From the NCBI GenBank assembly GCA_034666965.1, contig JAXDKT010000075.1, positions 1-54,047 on the forward strand: a DNA stretch of 54,047 nt, written 5' to 3'. The DNA comes from Chersky-267 sp034666965. Lineage in GTDB: Bacteria; Chloroflexota; Limnocylindria; Limnocylindrales; CSP1-4. The first letter of the stretch is position 1. Every line of letters begins with the position of its first letter. The position numbers and the translations under genes were made by a program. Shown here one piece after another: positions 1 through 8,464 of this stretch. Under the pieces are notes generated by a model. The model was given only the letters and a program-made list of their open reading frames with translations, was not told the origin of the DNA and did no database searches.

Positions 1-663
1 CCCGGCGGGGCCGAGCGGCTGACCCGGGGCGCGCACCTCGTTCCCGGTGGCCAGCACCGCGATCCGCGGCCGACGGTGCGCCTCGACGCGGTCGACGCCC
101 GATCCGGCGATCAGGCCGACCGCGGCCGGCGTCACGGCCGTGTCCGCCTCGAGGACCGTCGCGCCGGCGCGGACATCCTCGCCCCGCCGCCGGACCGCGT
201 TGCCTGGTTCGACCGCGAGGTGGATCGCGCACGCGGCCGGCAGGGGGCCCGTGGCGTCGCGTCCCCGCGGGCCGAGGGGCGCGCCCTCGGCGTCGAGCGG
301 CGTGGTCAGCTCGACCGGCACCACCGAATTGGCGCCGTCCGGCAGCGGCGCCCCCGTTGCGATCCGGATCGCCGTGCCGGGCTCGACGACGCGGTCCGCC
401 CGGCCACCGGCCGGTGCCTCACCCACGACCCGCAGCCGGATGGGGCGATCCTCGGCCGCCCCGGCGACGTCCTCTGCTCGGACTGCGTAGCCGTCCATCG
501 CGCTGTTGTCCCACGGGGGCAGGTCGGTGGTCGCCACGACCGGCGCGGCCAGGACCTGCCCGAGCGCCGCCTCGGGCCCCAGCGTCTCGGCCGGGAGCGA
601 ACCGCCGAGCGCCGCCAGGACCCGTTCGCGGGCGGTCTCGACCGACAGCAGCGCCTCGCTCAC
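1..663 (-). CDS. moeA: Molybdopterin molybdenumtransferase MoeA (partial, N-terminal 221 residues)
   Basis: Catalyses insertion of molybdate into adenylated molybdopterin, the last step of molybdenum cofactor synthesis, in the cytosol. The reverse strand reads in one frame from a GTG at 663 to the window edge. Near residue 50 it carries PPWDNSAMDGYAV, the signature of the MoeA/GephyrinE family, followed by RIATGAPLPDGANSVVPVE and further on VRRRGEDVRAGATVL, both typical of domains I-III. The C-terminal molybdate-binding half lies outside the window. The start GTG overlaps the TGA of the upstream DUF1461 gene as GTGA, which suggests translational coupling. A usual MoeA is about 400 residues, so roughly half is visible. 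The identification is secure; whether the gene is intact beyond the window is unknown. Confidence 0.93.
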   Translation of the reverse strand, partial: MSEALLSVETARERVLAALGGSLPAETLGPEAALGQVLAAPVVATTDLPPWDNSAMDGYAVRAEDVAGAAEDRPIRLRVVGEAPAGGRADRVVEPGTAIRIATGAPLPDGANSVVPVELTTPLDAEGAPLGPRGRDATGPLPAACAIHLAVEPGNAVRRRGEDVRAGATVLEADTAVTPAAVGLIAGSGVDRVEAHRRPRIAVLATGNEVRAPGQPLGPAG

Positions 664-1310
664 GCTTCGTCCCGCGAGTGGAGTCCCCACCAGGCGACGA
701 TCGCCGAGACGACCAGGATGGCGACCCCCAGCGCCAGCGACGTCTCCTCCCAGAACCGGATCGGGAAGAGTTGAACGAGCCGGTCGGTGGCCGGGTTGAA
801 GGTGTAGGTCCCACCGGCAAAGAACAGCTCGTGGAAGAGCTCGAAGGCCGCCTCGAAGGCGAAGGCGGCGACGATGCCGCCGACCAGCACGGCGCCGGCC
901 AGGAGCAGGGCGCCGCCGCCGATCGCCCGCCGGTACCAGGCGGCGCCCCGCGACGCCAGTCCGGCGTTTACCAGGGTGAGCACGGCCAGGACGACCACGG
1001 ACCCGAAGCCGATGAAGACCGACCGGACGTCCCCGAGATGGGCCCGCTCGCGATCGTTGAAGACCGCAGATCCAGCGACGTTCTGGTCGAAGTCCGGGGG
1101 TCCGAAGATCAGGTCGTGGAGCACGCTGCCGGTGACCTGCTGGACCTGCTCGGGGCTCAGCCCGGTCAGCGCCGCCGCCCCGGCTCGATCCTGCTCGAAA
1201 CCGACCCAGATCGGGTTGAGGAACGGGACCACCGACAGTCCGACGATGACCACCACGGTCGCCGCGGCGACGAGGACGGACAGGAGCGCCCGGACCGGCG
1301 ACGCGTTCAT
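660..1310 (-). CDS. TIGR01906/DUF1461 family integral membrane protein
   Basis: Membrane protein of unknown function, 216 aa from the start chosen here. It has an N-terminal membrane helix (about residues 6-28), a soluble stretch with LSPEQVQQVTGSVLHDLIFG, then two or three central helices and a final helix before LHSRDEA. The segment YTFNPATDRLVQLFPIRFW is the conserved block I associate with the DUF1461/TIGR01906 family, where an F-P-x-T-D-x-L-x-x-LFP pattern precedes the last helix. I chose ATG 1310 rather than ATG 1319, because the latter lies inside a TAGGAT box that would make a -10 element seven bases before 1310. The gene overlaps moeA by four bases. No catalytic motif is visible and no function is known to me. 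Confidence 0.85.
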   Translation of the reverse strand: MNASPVRALLSVLVAAATVVVIVGLSVVPFLNPIWVGFEQDRAGAAALTGLSPEQVQQVTGSVLHDLIFGPPDFDQNVAGSAVFNDRERAHLGDVRSVFIGFGSVVVLAVLTLVNAGLASRGAAWYRRAIGGGALLLAGAVLVGGIVAAFAFEAAFELFHELFFAGGTYTFNPATDRLVQLFPIRFWEETSLALGVAILVVSAIVAWWGLHSRDEA

Positions 1311-1317
1311 CGGGCCC

Positions 1318-1323
1318 ATCCTA
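1318..1323 (-). promoter_or_regulatory. Putative -10 box (TAGGAT) for a leaderless DUF1461-moeA transcript
   Basis: TAGGAT lies on the minus strand with exactly seven bases between it and ATG 1310, so transcription would start at or next to the start codon. No Shine-Dalgarno sequence precedes that ATG. The same spacing recurs before other genes in this window. Confidence 0.45.
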
Positions 1324-1358
1324 GCGGCCCAGTCGCAGCGGAGCCGGCGTCCAGCCGG

Positions 1359-1748
1359 CTACTCGTCCTCGAGCGTGCGCGCCTGATCCCACCAGCCTTC
1401 GATGCGCAGGTCGTCGGGTGGCTCGACGCCCAGCTCCGCGGCCGCCTTCCGAACTCGCTCGCGGAACGTCTCGAGATCGAGGGCCAGGATGTCCTTGAGT
1501 CCCTCGATGCCGGCCTGGATCATGAGCTGGTGCTCCTCCGGCCCGAAGCTGGCCAGGTTGAGCATCAGCGCCTCGTCACGCCAGGTAGCGACGTCGTTGA
1601 TCGTCGCCCCGACGTGGTCGGCCAGGTACTGGCGGCGAGTGGGCGTCTCCGAGACCTCGAGCAGGATCCCGGTGGTGAAGATGCCCTGCTTCTCGAGGCG
1701 ATCGAGGTAGACGGGCTCGATTCGCGTCAGCTCGGTGATCGGCGGCAC
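1359..1748 (-). CDS. DUF4332 domain-containing protein (helix-hairpin-helix-like)
   Basis: A 129-aa soluble protein. It resembles the DUF4332 family, which folds as tandem helix-hairpin-helix units: ITELTRIEPVYLDRLEKQGI, then LADHVGATINDVATWRDEALMLNLASFGPEEHQLM, then LKDILALDLETFRERV. The repeated pattern of a short helix, a Gly/Ile turn and a second helix is what such domains show when they bind DNA or protein non-specifically. There is no signal peptide or membrane helix. It is followed on the same strand, 39 bases on, by the DUF1461 gene, which has its own -10-like box. The function is not established; family assignment is from sequence pattern only. Confidence 0.75.
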   Translation of the reverse strand: MPPITELTRIEPVYLDRLEKQGIFTTGILLEVSETPTRRQYLADHVGATINDVATWRDEALMLNLASFGPEEHQLMIQAGIEGLKDILALDLETFRERVRKAAAELGVEPPDDLRIEGWWDQARTLEDE

Positions 1749-1787
1749 GGTCGAGGAGGCTCCTCCAGTTGATCCAGCACGGCGTTG

Positions 1788-2114
1788 TCAGCCGCCATTA
1801 TCGTGGTTCGGCCCACTCGCTGGCGGGTGCTCCACCCGAAGGCGTTGATTGCGAAGCTTGATCAGTTTCACGACCACTGCGGCCCCCAGTAGGCCGAACA
1901 CGATGACCTGCAGATCGTTCGGGATCCGCGGACCGGCAGCGATCCGTGCCAACCCGGATCCGATCGTCACGCCCGCCGCGATCACCACAATCGTCTTCCA
2001 ATTTCGGTGGAAAACGGTTCCAGCGTCCCGAAGCCGATCACCCGACCTGGCGCTCATCCCGGTCGCACCGATGGCGGCAAGGATGAATATGCTCGCCGCA
2101 GTCAGCAGGTCCAT
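1788..2114 (-). CDS. Small membrane protein of unknown function
   Basis: A 108-aa protein that I do not recognise. It shows two hydrophobic helices: residues 3-21 (LLTAASIFILAAIGATGMSA) and about 37-56 (TIVVIAAGVTIGSGLARIAA). A third hydrophobic stretch (DLQVIVFGLLGAAVVVKLI) is followed by a basic and Pro-rich tail. ATG 2114 is preferred over an upstream ATG because GGGAG stands six bases before it. The gene is divergent from the histidine kinase at 2262, and the 147 bases between them hold both upstream regions. Third-position G+C is slightly lower than in neighbours. Confidence 0.6.
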   Translation of the reverse strand: MDLLTAASIFILAAIGATGMSARSGDRLRDAGTVFHRNWKTIVVIAAGVTIGSGLARIAAGPRIPNDLQVIVFGLLGAAVVVKLIKLRNQRLRVEHPPASGPNHDNGG

Positions 2115-2261
2115 GGCATCTCCCGCTCGCAGACTAACCCCCAACGGCTGGCGGCGCCGAGTGTCGCCACCAAGACCCTGTCGCCAGGAAGACCCTTGCC
2201 CGTCGATGGTGCCTGAGGCAGACTCCCAGTCAATGCGCTCGGATCACGACGGAGCCCGGCG

Positions 2262-4247
2262 ATGACGCTCGCCGAGCCCCGATTGCCACGGTTCACTGGC
2301 TGGCTTCGCCCGGTCGTCGACGCAACCGCCCGGATCCCGGCGAGCGTCCATCGGAAGCTCCTCTTCGGCTTTCTCGCCGGTGCCCTGCTGCTCGTTGCGA
2401 TGGCCGTTCTCAGCGTCGTCGTCATCGGACGGATGAACGAGCGGGTGAGCGACCTGGACCGTCTCCAGGAGAAAACCAGCCGAGCGCAGCAGATGCTCTA
2501 CGCCGTCACCGCTCAGAGTCACTACCGGGCGATGGCACTCCTGACCCAGGACGACAAGTTCAACACCCAGATCGCCGACGCGAAGACGACCTTTGCCCGT
2601 CTCCTGGATGAGATGGCACGCGCCGACCAGGCCGACACGGAGCTCCTCCAGCGCCTGAGGACGGCCAATGACACCTACACGGCGGCGAGCGCTCGGGTGC
2701 TGTCGCTCTACCTCGCGGGCGATCTGGCCGGCGCGACCAGCCTCCACCTCGAGGAAGAGCATCCCGTCTCGCATGTCCTCGAAGCCGACCTTCGAAGCCT
2801 CATCGGATCCGCCGACCAGGAGATCGCCCAGGCACAGGCCGCGTTCGAATCCGATCGCGCCTTGCTCACGTCGGCGGTGATCGGCTTCTCCGCCCTGAGT
2901 GTCGCTGTTGCCCTGGTCCTCGGGTTCATCCTGTCCTGGGGGTTCATCTTCCCGATCCGAAAGATGGAGCGTGCCCTCGCCGGGATCACGACCGGCGACT
3001 TCAGCCAGCGCGTGGAGGTGCCCAACCGCGATGAGTTCGGCAAGCTCGCCCGGGACCTCAATACCACGAGCGAGCGGCTGGCGGAGCTCTTCGAGGAGCA
3101 GCGTGACCTGACCCGCCAGCTCGAGGAGACGAATGCCTCGCTGACTCGCGCGAGCGAGGCGAAGTCGCGTTTCCTGGCCAGCGTGAGCCACGAGCTGCGC
3201 ACGCCGATGAACGCGATCCTTGGCTTCACCGACGCGCTCCTGGGCGGCGTGGACGGCCGGCTGAACCCCGAGCAGACAGCGTCGCTCGGTTGGGTGCAGC
3301 GCGGCGGACGGGACCTGCTCGGTCTGATCAACGAGATCCTGGACCTGTCCAAGATCGAGGCCGGCAGACTGACCATCGACCCGCAGCCGTTCGACCCGCG
3401 CGAGCTCGTCGAGGCAGTCGTCGCGCAATACCGGTCGCTGGCGGCGCAGAAGGGCATCCGCTTCACCTGGCACGATGCCGCCGGCCCGACCGAGGTCGTA
3501 CTCGATCGTCAGCGGGTCAGTCAGATCCTGGTCAATCTGTTCGGCAATGCCCTGAAGTTCACGAGCGCAGGCGAAGTTGACGTCGAGACAGGCGGCGCGG
3601 CGGAGTCGGTCTTCCGTGTCGCAGTCCGCGATACGGGCCCGGGCATCCCGGCCGATCAGCATGAGACGATCTTCGAGGAGTTCCAGCAGGGGTCGCGCGA
3701 GGAGGCCGGCACCGGGCTTGGGCTGGCCATCAGCCGGCGCCTTGCGCGGGTGATGGGCGGCGACATCACGCTCGAGAGCGAGCCCGGTCGAGGGAGCGTC
3801 TTCTATCTCACCTTGCCGCTCGACACCCGCGCCGAACCTGTCGGTCCGCAGAACGCCACGTCCGATCCCGACCGCGACGGGGCGGACCTGCTCCTCAGCG
3901 TGGACGACGATCCCTCCGTCGCGCCACTGCTCGAGAAGATGCTCGCCGGCAACGGCTATCGGATCGTGGCCACGACCGATGCCAGCACCGCCGTGAGCGA
4001 CGCGCAACGGCTCCGTCCTGCGGCTATCCTCCTCGACGTCCTCATGCCCGGCCGCGACGGCCGCGACATCCTCCGCGAGCTCAAGAGCGACCCCCAGACA
4101 AGAGACATCCCGGTGATCGTGCTATCCGTCGTCGACTCGGCCGATCTGCCCGATCTGGCGGACGGTTACCTGACCAAGCCCGTCCGCCAGGACCGGCTGT
4201 TGCGCCTCCTGAAGGAGCACGCCCGCGTGCCCCGCAAGGCGTCCTGA
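2262..4247 (+). CDS. Membrane-bound hybrid histidine kinase (TM-sensor-TM-HAMP-HisKA-HATPase-REC)
   Basis: Two-component sensor kinase of 661 aa. A first membrane helix (about 33-57) and a second (about 203-229) enclose an extracytoplasmic sensor of some 145 mostly helical residues with no recognised ligand motif, similar in layout to four-helix-bundle sensors. HAMP follows (about 229-280, with PIRKMERAL), then a coiled coil. The HisKA domain has its phospho-acceptor His310 in SVSHELRTP. The ATPase domain shows the N box (LVNLFGNALKF), G1 (DTGPGIP, 457-463) and G2 (GTGLGLA, 483-489). A C-terminal receiver (about 541-655) has DDD at 548-550, phospho-acceptor Asp592 and Lys639. GGAG stands eight bases before the ATG. 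Its TGA overlaps the next gene's ATG by one base, so the output probably passes to the two receiver proteins downstream. Confidence 0.95.
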   Translation: MTLAEPRLPRFTGWLRPVVDATARIPASVHRKLLFGFLAGALLLVAMAVLSVVVIGRMNERVSDLDRLQEKTSRAQQMLYAVTAQSHYRAMALLTQDDKFNTQIADAKTTFARLLDEMARADQADTELLQRLRTANDTYTAASARVLSLYLAGDLAGATSLHLEEEHPVSHVLEADLRSLIGSADQEIAQAQAAFESDRALLTSAVIGFSALSVAVALVLGFILSWGFIFPIRKMERALAGITTGDFSQRVEVPNRDEFGKLARDLNTTSERLAELFEEQRDLTRQLEETNASLTRASEAKSRFLASVSHELRTPMNAILGFTDALLGGVDGRLNPEQTASLGWVQRGGRDLLGLINEILDLSKIEAGRLTIDPQPFDPRELVEAVVAQYRSLAAQKGIRFTWHDAAGPTEVVLDRQRVSQILVNLFGNALKFTSAGEVDVETGGAAESVFRVAVRDTGPGIPADQHETIFEEFQQGSREEAGTGLGLAISRRLARVMGGDITLESEPGRGSVFYLTLPLDTRAEPVGPQNATSDPDRDGADLLLSVDDDPSVAPLLEKMLAGNGYRIVATTDASTAVSDAQRLRPAAILLDVLMPGRDGRDILRELKSDPQTRDIPVIVLSVVDSADLPDLADGYLTKPVRQDRLLRLLKEHARVPRKAS

Positions 4248-4609
4248 TGGCGACCATCCTCGTGGTCGAGGACACGCCTGCCAATCGAGCCCTCGCCGCC
4301 AAGCTCCTCGGCGCCGCCGGGCATGAGGTGCTCACGGCCGAGACCGCGGAGGCGGGCATACTCCTGGCCAGCGAGCGCTTGCCCGATCTCGTACTGATGG
4401 ACCTGGGGCTGCCCCAGATGGATGGTTGGCAGGCCTTGACCGCGATCCGCGCCGACGATCGTTCCGCCGGACTGCGGGTCATCGCGTTCACGGCTCACGC
4501 GATGGTCGGCGACCGCGAGCGCGCGCTGGCCTGGGGATTCGACGGCTACCTGAGCAAGCCGATCGAGTTCGGCACCTTCGCCGACACCGTCGCGAGCTAT
4601 CTGCCATGA
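4247..4609 (+). CDS. Single-domain response regulator (DivK/CheY-like)
   Basis: A 120-aa stand-alone receiver with no output domain. All the phosphotransfer residues are present: the acidic pair Glu8-Asp9, phospho-acceptor Asp52 (LVLMDLGLPQMDG), Thr82 and Lys104 (YLSKP). Proteins of this type act as phosphate shuttles or allosteric partners rather than as DNA-binding factors. It lies between the hybrid kinase and the receiver-cyclase, overlapping the first by one base (TGATG) and the second by four (ATGA), which predicts co-translation and a shared phosphorelay. A likely scheme is kinase to its own REC, then to this protein or the cyclase REC; this is inference from gene order. Confidence 0.93.
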   Translation: MATILVVEDTPANRALAAKLLGAAGHEVLTAETAEAGILLASERLPDLVLMDLGLPQMDGWQALTAIRADDRSAGLRVIAFTAHAMVGDRERALAWGFDGYLSKPIEFGTFADTVASYLP

Positions 4610-5670
4610 GGCGCGAGCGACCCCTGATCCTCGCCGTCGACGACGAGCCCGCCAACCTGGCCCTGCTGCAGAAGCTCCTCACTCGGCAGGGCTACGACGT
4701 GGTCGAGGCCGTCGATGGGCCGTCGGCACTGGCCGCCGTCGCCGAGCACGCACCCGATGTCGTCTGCCTCGACGTGATGATGCCGGGGCTCGATGGCATC
4801 GAGGTCTGCCAGCGACTGCGTCGCCAGCCCGACCAGGCCGGCCTGCCCATCCTGCTCCTCACCGCGCTCGATCGGCCCGAGGACAAGGTCCGCGGCCTGG
4901 AGGCCGGCGCGAACGATTTCCTGTCGAAGCCGTTCGACCACATCGAGCTCGCGGCGCGGCTGCGCTCGCTGCTGCGGACCAAGGCCCTTCAGGATCGGCT
5001 CGCCGATCTGCTCGGACGGTACGTCAGCCATAGCGTGGCGGCGGAGGCGCTCCGTGACCCCTTCGCGGTATCCCTGGGCGGCGATCGCCGCTATGTCTCC
5101 ACGCTGTTCGCGGACGTGCGCGGGTACACGGCGCTGGCCGCCGAGCACCCGCCCGAGGCGACCCTCGAGCTCCTCAATGGCTATCTCACCGTGGTGAGCG
5201 ACGCCGTGGAGGGTCATGGCGGCACCGTCGCGGATCTGCTTGGCGACGGCGTCTTTGCCTTCTTTGGCGCGCCGGTGATGCATTCCGACGATGCCGAGCG
5301 TGCGGTCAGGGCAGCCCTCGCGGTGCAGACGGCCGTGATGCGCCTCGAGATCCTGTCGGTGCCCGGCGTGCGACTCCAGGCGGGCGTCGGGGTCGCCACC
5401 GGCGAGGTCATCGCCGGCAACGTGGGATCAGAACGGCGGATGCACTACGCGGTCGTCGGCGACTCCGTCAACGTCGCGGCTCGCCTTCAGGTGTCGGCCG
5501 GTCCCGGCCAGATCCTCATCGACCAGCCGACCCACGACGCCGTGCGCGACCTGGTGGTGACGCAGGACCTGGGCAGCCTGCGCCTCGATGGCAGGACGGC
5601 CTGGGTGCACGCCTACAACGTCATCGCCCTGACCCACCCCGCCATGGAAGGCGCACCGGCTCCGGGCTGA
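4606..5670 (+). CDS. Response regulator with class III nucleotide cyclase domain
   Basis: A 354-aa receiver-cyclase fusion. The receiver (residues 7-120) has Asp12-Asp13, phospho-acceptor Asp56 (VVCLDVMMPG) and Lys108 (FLSKPF). After a short helical linker (RLADLLGRYVSHSVAAEAL) comes a class III adenylate/guanylate cyclase domain (about 160-340). Metal-binding aspartates are Asp170 (TLFADVRGYT) and Asp214 (LLGDGVFAFFGAP), and the transition-state pair is Asn289/Arg293 (GDSVNVAARL). The position that usually holds the base-selecting Lys appears to be Asp210, so the nucleotide made cannot be assumed to be cAMP. I chose ATG 4606 because it overlaps the preceding TGA as ATGA and begins directly at the receiver domain; longer in-frame starts lie inside the previous gene. 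Confidence 0.93.
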   Translation: MRRERPLILAVDDEPANLALLQKLLTRQGYDVVEAVDGPSALAAVAEHAPDVVCLDVMMPGLDGIEVCQRLRRQPDQAGLPILLLTALDRPEDKVRGLEAGANDFLSKPFDHIELAARLRSLLRTKALQDRLADLLGRYVSHSVAAEALRDPFAVSLGGDRRYVSTLFADVRGYTALAAEHPPEATLELLNGYLTVVSDAVEGHGGTVADLLGDGVFAFFGAPVMHSDDAERAVRAALAVQTAVMRLEILSVPGVRLQAGVGVATGEVIAGNVGSERRMHYAVVGDSVNVAARLQVSAGPGQILIDQPTHDAVRDLVVTQDLGSLRLDGRTAWVHAYNVIALTHPAMEGAPAPG

Positions 5671-5690
5671 GGCGCGCTCGGTCCCCTGCC

Positions 5691-7208
5691 CTACACGGGC
5701 TTGTCGCCGAAGATCGTGTAGTGCCAGGGTTTCTCGGGCTCGCCGGTCAGCTCGATCATGACGTGCTTGACGCGGGTGTACTCCTCGAACGAGTAGCTCG
5801 ACATGTCCTTGCCGTAGCCCGACTGCTTGAAGCCGCCGTGGGGCATCTCGGAGGTCACCATCAGGTGGTCGTTGACCTGGACATGGCCGAAATCCAGCCG
5901 ACGCGCCGCCTCCATCGCCCGGAACACGTCCCTGGTCCAGATCGAGGCGGCCAGGCCGTACTTCGTGTCATTGGCCAGCCTGAGGGCTTCCTCGTCGGTG
6001 TCGAACGGCAGGACGGCCAGGACCGGTCCGAAGACCTCCTTCTGGACGATCTCGCTGTCCTGGGCGCAATCGGCCACGATCGTGGGCTGATAGAACGCAC
6101 CATCCGGGAAGCCGGGCACGTCAGGCCGCCGGCCGCCGACGACAATGCGCGCTCCGGCCGCCTCGGCGCGCCGGACGAAGCCGTCCACGCGCTCGACCTG
6201 GGCCTGGTTGATGAGCGTGCCCAGGTCGGTCGCGGGATCGAACGGATCGCCGACCCGGACGCCCTCGAACAGCTCGGCCGTCCGGCGCAGGAACGCGTCG
6301 TAGACCGAGCGGTGGACGTAGGCCCGGGTGGCCGCGGTGCAATCCTGGCCGCCGTTGATCAGCGCCCCGGCGGTGGCGCCGCGGGCGGCGGCCTCGAGGT
6401 CCGCGTCGGCGTGGACGATGAACGGGGCCTTGCCGCCGAGCTCGAGATGGACCCGCTTGACGTTGCCGGCGGCCAGGGTCTGGATCCGCTTGCCGGTCTC
6501 CGAGTCGCCGGTCAGCGAGATCAGGTCGACATCCATGTGCGCCGCCATCGCCGCGCCAACGACGTCACCCCGTCCGGTGACGACGTTGAGGACGCCGGCC
6601 GGGATGCCCGCCTCGGCGGCCAGCTCGGCCAGGCGGATCGTGGTGATCGGCGTGGCGCTGGCCGGCTTGAGGACGACCGAGTTGCCCGCGGCCAGGGCCG
6701 GGCCGATCTTCCAGATCGCCATCCAGAACGGGTAGTTCCAGGGCGCCACCTGGGCGACCACGCCGATCGGCTCGCGCCGGACCATCGAGGTGTGACTGCC
6801 GCTGTACTCGTAGGCGGCCTTGCCCTCGAGGTGACGGACCTCGCCGGCGAAGAAGCGCAGGTTGTCCGAGGCGAAGGCGAGGTCCGACTCACGCCGGAGC
6901 TTGTAGGTCGTGCCGGTCTGGAGCGTCTCGATCCGGGCCAGCTCGTCGGCGTTGGCGTCGCACAGGTCGGCCAGGCGGTTCATCGCCGCGGCCCGCTCGG
7001 CCAGCAGCAGCCGGGACCAGCGGCCGTCCTCGAATGCCGCCCGCGCCGCGGTCACAGCCCGGTCCACGTCCGCCTCGGTTCCCGCCGGCACCCGCCCGAC
7101 GAGCTCACCGGTGGCGGGGCTGTGGACCTCCAGCCAGGCGCCGCTGGTCGAGGCGACCGAGGCTCCATCGATGAACATCCGATAGTCGGCGGCGACCTGC
7201 ACGGCCAT
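5691..7208 (-). CDS. NAD-dependent aldehyde dehydrogenase (aminobutyraldehyde/betaine aldehyde type)
   Basis: Oxidises an aldehyde, most probably an amine-derived one, to the acid with NAD(P)+. The 505-aa length is normal for the ALDH superfamily. Visible motifs are PWNYPFWMAIWKIGPALAAG (oxyanion Asn158 and the cofactor-binding region), KPASATP, the general base Glu256 in LELGGKAPF, the nucleophile Cys290 in GGQDCTAA, and KEVFGPVLAVLPF near residue 400. Overall similarity is to gamma-aminobutyraldehyde and betaine-aldehyde dehydrogenases, from memory. ATG 7208 is supported by GGAGGAG eight bases upstream; a longer in-frame reading exists but is Arg/Pro-rich and unlike the family. It is last in an operon with a PLP decarboxylase and an acyl-CoA-dehydrogenase-like flavoprotein. 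Substrate is uncertain. Confidence 0.93.
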   Translation of the reverse strand: MAVQVAADYRMFIDGASVASTSGAWLEVHSPATGELVGRVPAGTEADVDRAVTAARAAFEDGRWSRLLLAERAAAMNRLADLCDANADELARIETLQTGTTYKLRRESDLAFASDNLRFFAGEVRHLEGKAAYEYSGSHTSMVRREPIGVVAQVAPWNYPFWMAIWKIGPALAAGNSVVLKPASATPITTIRLAELAAEAGIPAGVLNVVTGRGDVVGAAMAAHMDVDLISLTGDSETGKRIQTLAAGNVKRVHLELGGKAPFIVHADADLEAAARGATAGALINGGQDCTAATRAYVHRSVYDAFLRRTAELFEGVRVGDPFDPATDLGTLINQAQVERVDGFVRRAEAAGARIVVGGRRPDVPGFPDGAFYQPTIVADCAQDSEIVQKEVFGPVLAVLPFDTDEEALRLANDTKYGLAASIWTRDVFRAMEAARRLDFGHVQVNDHLMVTSEMPHGGFKQSGYGKDMSSYSFEEYTRVKHVMIELTGEPEKPWHYTIFGDKPV

Positions 7209-7240
7209 GACGGCTCTCCTCCGCGGTGGACCGGCCGAGT

Positions 7241-8464
7241 CTACCCGACGTCCGAGCCAGGTCGATCGGTCCCGGTCCGGGCTCGCTCGATGAGGGTTCG
7301 GGCGAAGCCCTGCAACGCAACGTCCTCGATGGGCGGATTGATCAGCCCGGCCCGGGCATCGCGGAAGGCCCGCTCGAGCGGTCCGGCCAGGAAGCCCGGC
7401 CCGCCAGCGACCCGGAGCGCCTCGTCCGTCGCCGTCACCGCCGCATTCGTCGCGGCGAGCTTGGCCAGCGCCACCTCGGCCAGGAGCGGGCCGCGATCGT
7501 CTACGGGCGTGACCTGCCATCGGCCGGCGACGTCGAGGAGCACCATCCGGGCGGTCCGGAGTGCGGCGTCGATCCGGCCCAGCCGGACCTGGACGGTCGG
7601 CAGGTCGGCGACCGCGCTCGAACCATCGCCCGGGCGGCGGGCGAGGGCCCACCGGACGACCCTTGCCCGGGCACCCTCCCCAACGCCCAGGTAGACGGCC
7701 GCGACGGCCAGCCCGAACCAGGCCGCGGGAGCCGGTCCACGAGGGTCCGGCTCGTCGGCGCGGCGTTCGATCACCACGTCCGACTCGGGCACGAAGACTC
7801 CCTCGAGACCGAGCCGACCCGAGGCCGAGCCACGCATGCCCAGGGCCTCGAACCCCGGCAGCCGGGTGACCCCCGCCGAGTTGAGGTCGACCACGAACAG
7901 GCCGATCCGGGGCGGCACGCCAGCCGATTCGCCCGCCATCGCCAGCTGCGCGGTCACGAGCGCGAACCGGAGCGCCGGCAGCCAGGTGGTCCAGGTCTTC
8001 TCGCCGGTCAGGCGATAGCCGCCCGGCTCGCGTGTGGCGGTCGTCTCCGGCAGCGCGCCCCGGGCGGGGCTTCCGCCGCCCTCCTCGGTGGCCGCCGCGT
8101 TGAGCAGAGCGCCCTCGTCACGGATGGCCCCGTAGAGCCGCTCCCGAAGACCGGCCGGCCAGCCGGGCGAATCGACCATCGCCCCAACGACGTGGACGTG
8201 CATCGCGAATCCGAGCGCCGTCGAACCGTCGACCTGGGCGAGGGCCGCGAGGACGTCCGCGGCCTCCCGCGGGCCGATCCCGAGGCCGCCGTGCTCGACC
8301 GGGACCGGGGCGCGGTGGAGGCCCGCCGCCACGATCGCCGCCGGCGCGGCGGGGTCGTAGTCCTCGCCCAGCTCGAGCGCGGACAAACGCGCCACCGCCC
8401 CGCCGAGCGCTGCCGCGAGCGCCTCCGAGCGATCGGGTAGCTGCCGGACGACGACCTCAGCCAT
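7241..8464 (-). CDS. Acyl-CoA dehydrogenase-fold flavoprotein lacking the usual catalytic Glu
   Basis: A 407-aa protein with the three-part acyl-CoA dehydrogenase (ACAD) fold. The N-terminal helical domain contains VPVEHGGLGIGPREAADVLAAL. The middle beta domain has the flavin-contact segments LNAAATEEGGGSP and GEKTWTTWLPAL, and FEALGMRGSASGRL. The C-terminal helical domain ends with GGPGFLAGPLERAFRDARAGLINPP. Classical short-chain ACADs have an I-Y-E-G-T segment after the R-D motif, with Glu as the base; here it reads I-N-P-P-I-E (375-380), so the base is missing at that place. Relatives with this ending include flavin monooxygenase-like members. It overlaps the upstream decarboxylase by eight bases, so the two are co-translated. 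The reaction is unknown. Confidence 0.88.
   Translation of the reverse strand: MAEVVVRQLPDRSEALAAALGGAVARLSALELGEDYDPAAPAAIVAAGLHRAPVPVEHGGLGIGPREAADVLAALAQVDGSTALGFAMHVHVVGAMVDSPGWPAGLRERLYGAIRDEGALLNAAATEEGGGSPARGALPETTATREPGGYRLTGEKTWTTWLPALRFALVTAQLAMAGESAGVPPRIGLFVVDLNSAGVTRLPGFEALGMRGSASGRLGLEGVFVPESDVVIERRADEPDPRGPAPAAWFGLAVAAVYLGVGEGARARVVRWALARRPGDGSSAVADLPTVQVRLGRIDAALRTARMVLLDVAGRWQVTPVDDRGPLLAEVALAKLAATNAAVTATDEALRVAGGPGFLAGPLERAFRDARAGLINPPIEDVALQGFARTLIERARTGTDRPGSDVG

Noticed and set aside
76..774. Long plus-strand frames over 47-1772
   Set aside because: They are antisense to moeA, the DUF1461 gene and the DUF4332 gene, whose family motifs are clear, and consist of Arg/Pro/Gly-rich sequence typical of shadow frames in high-G+C DNA.
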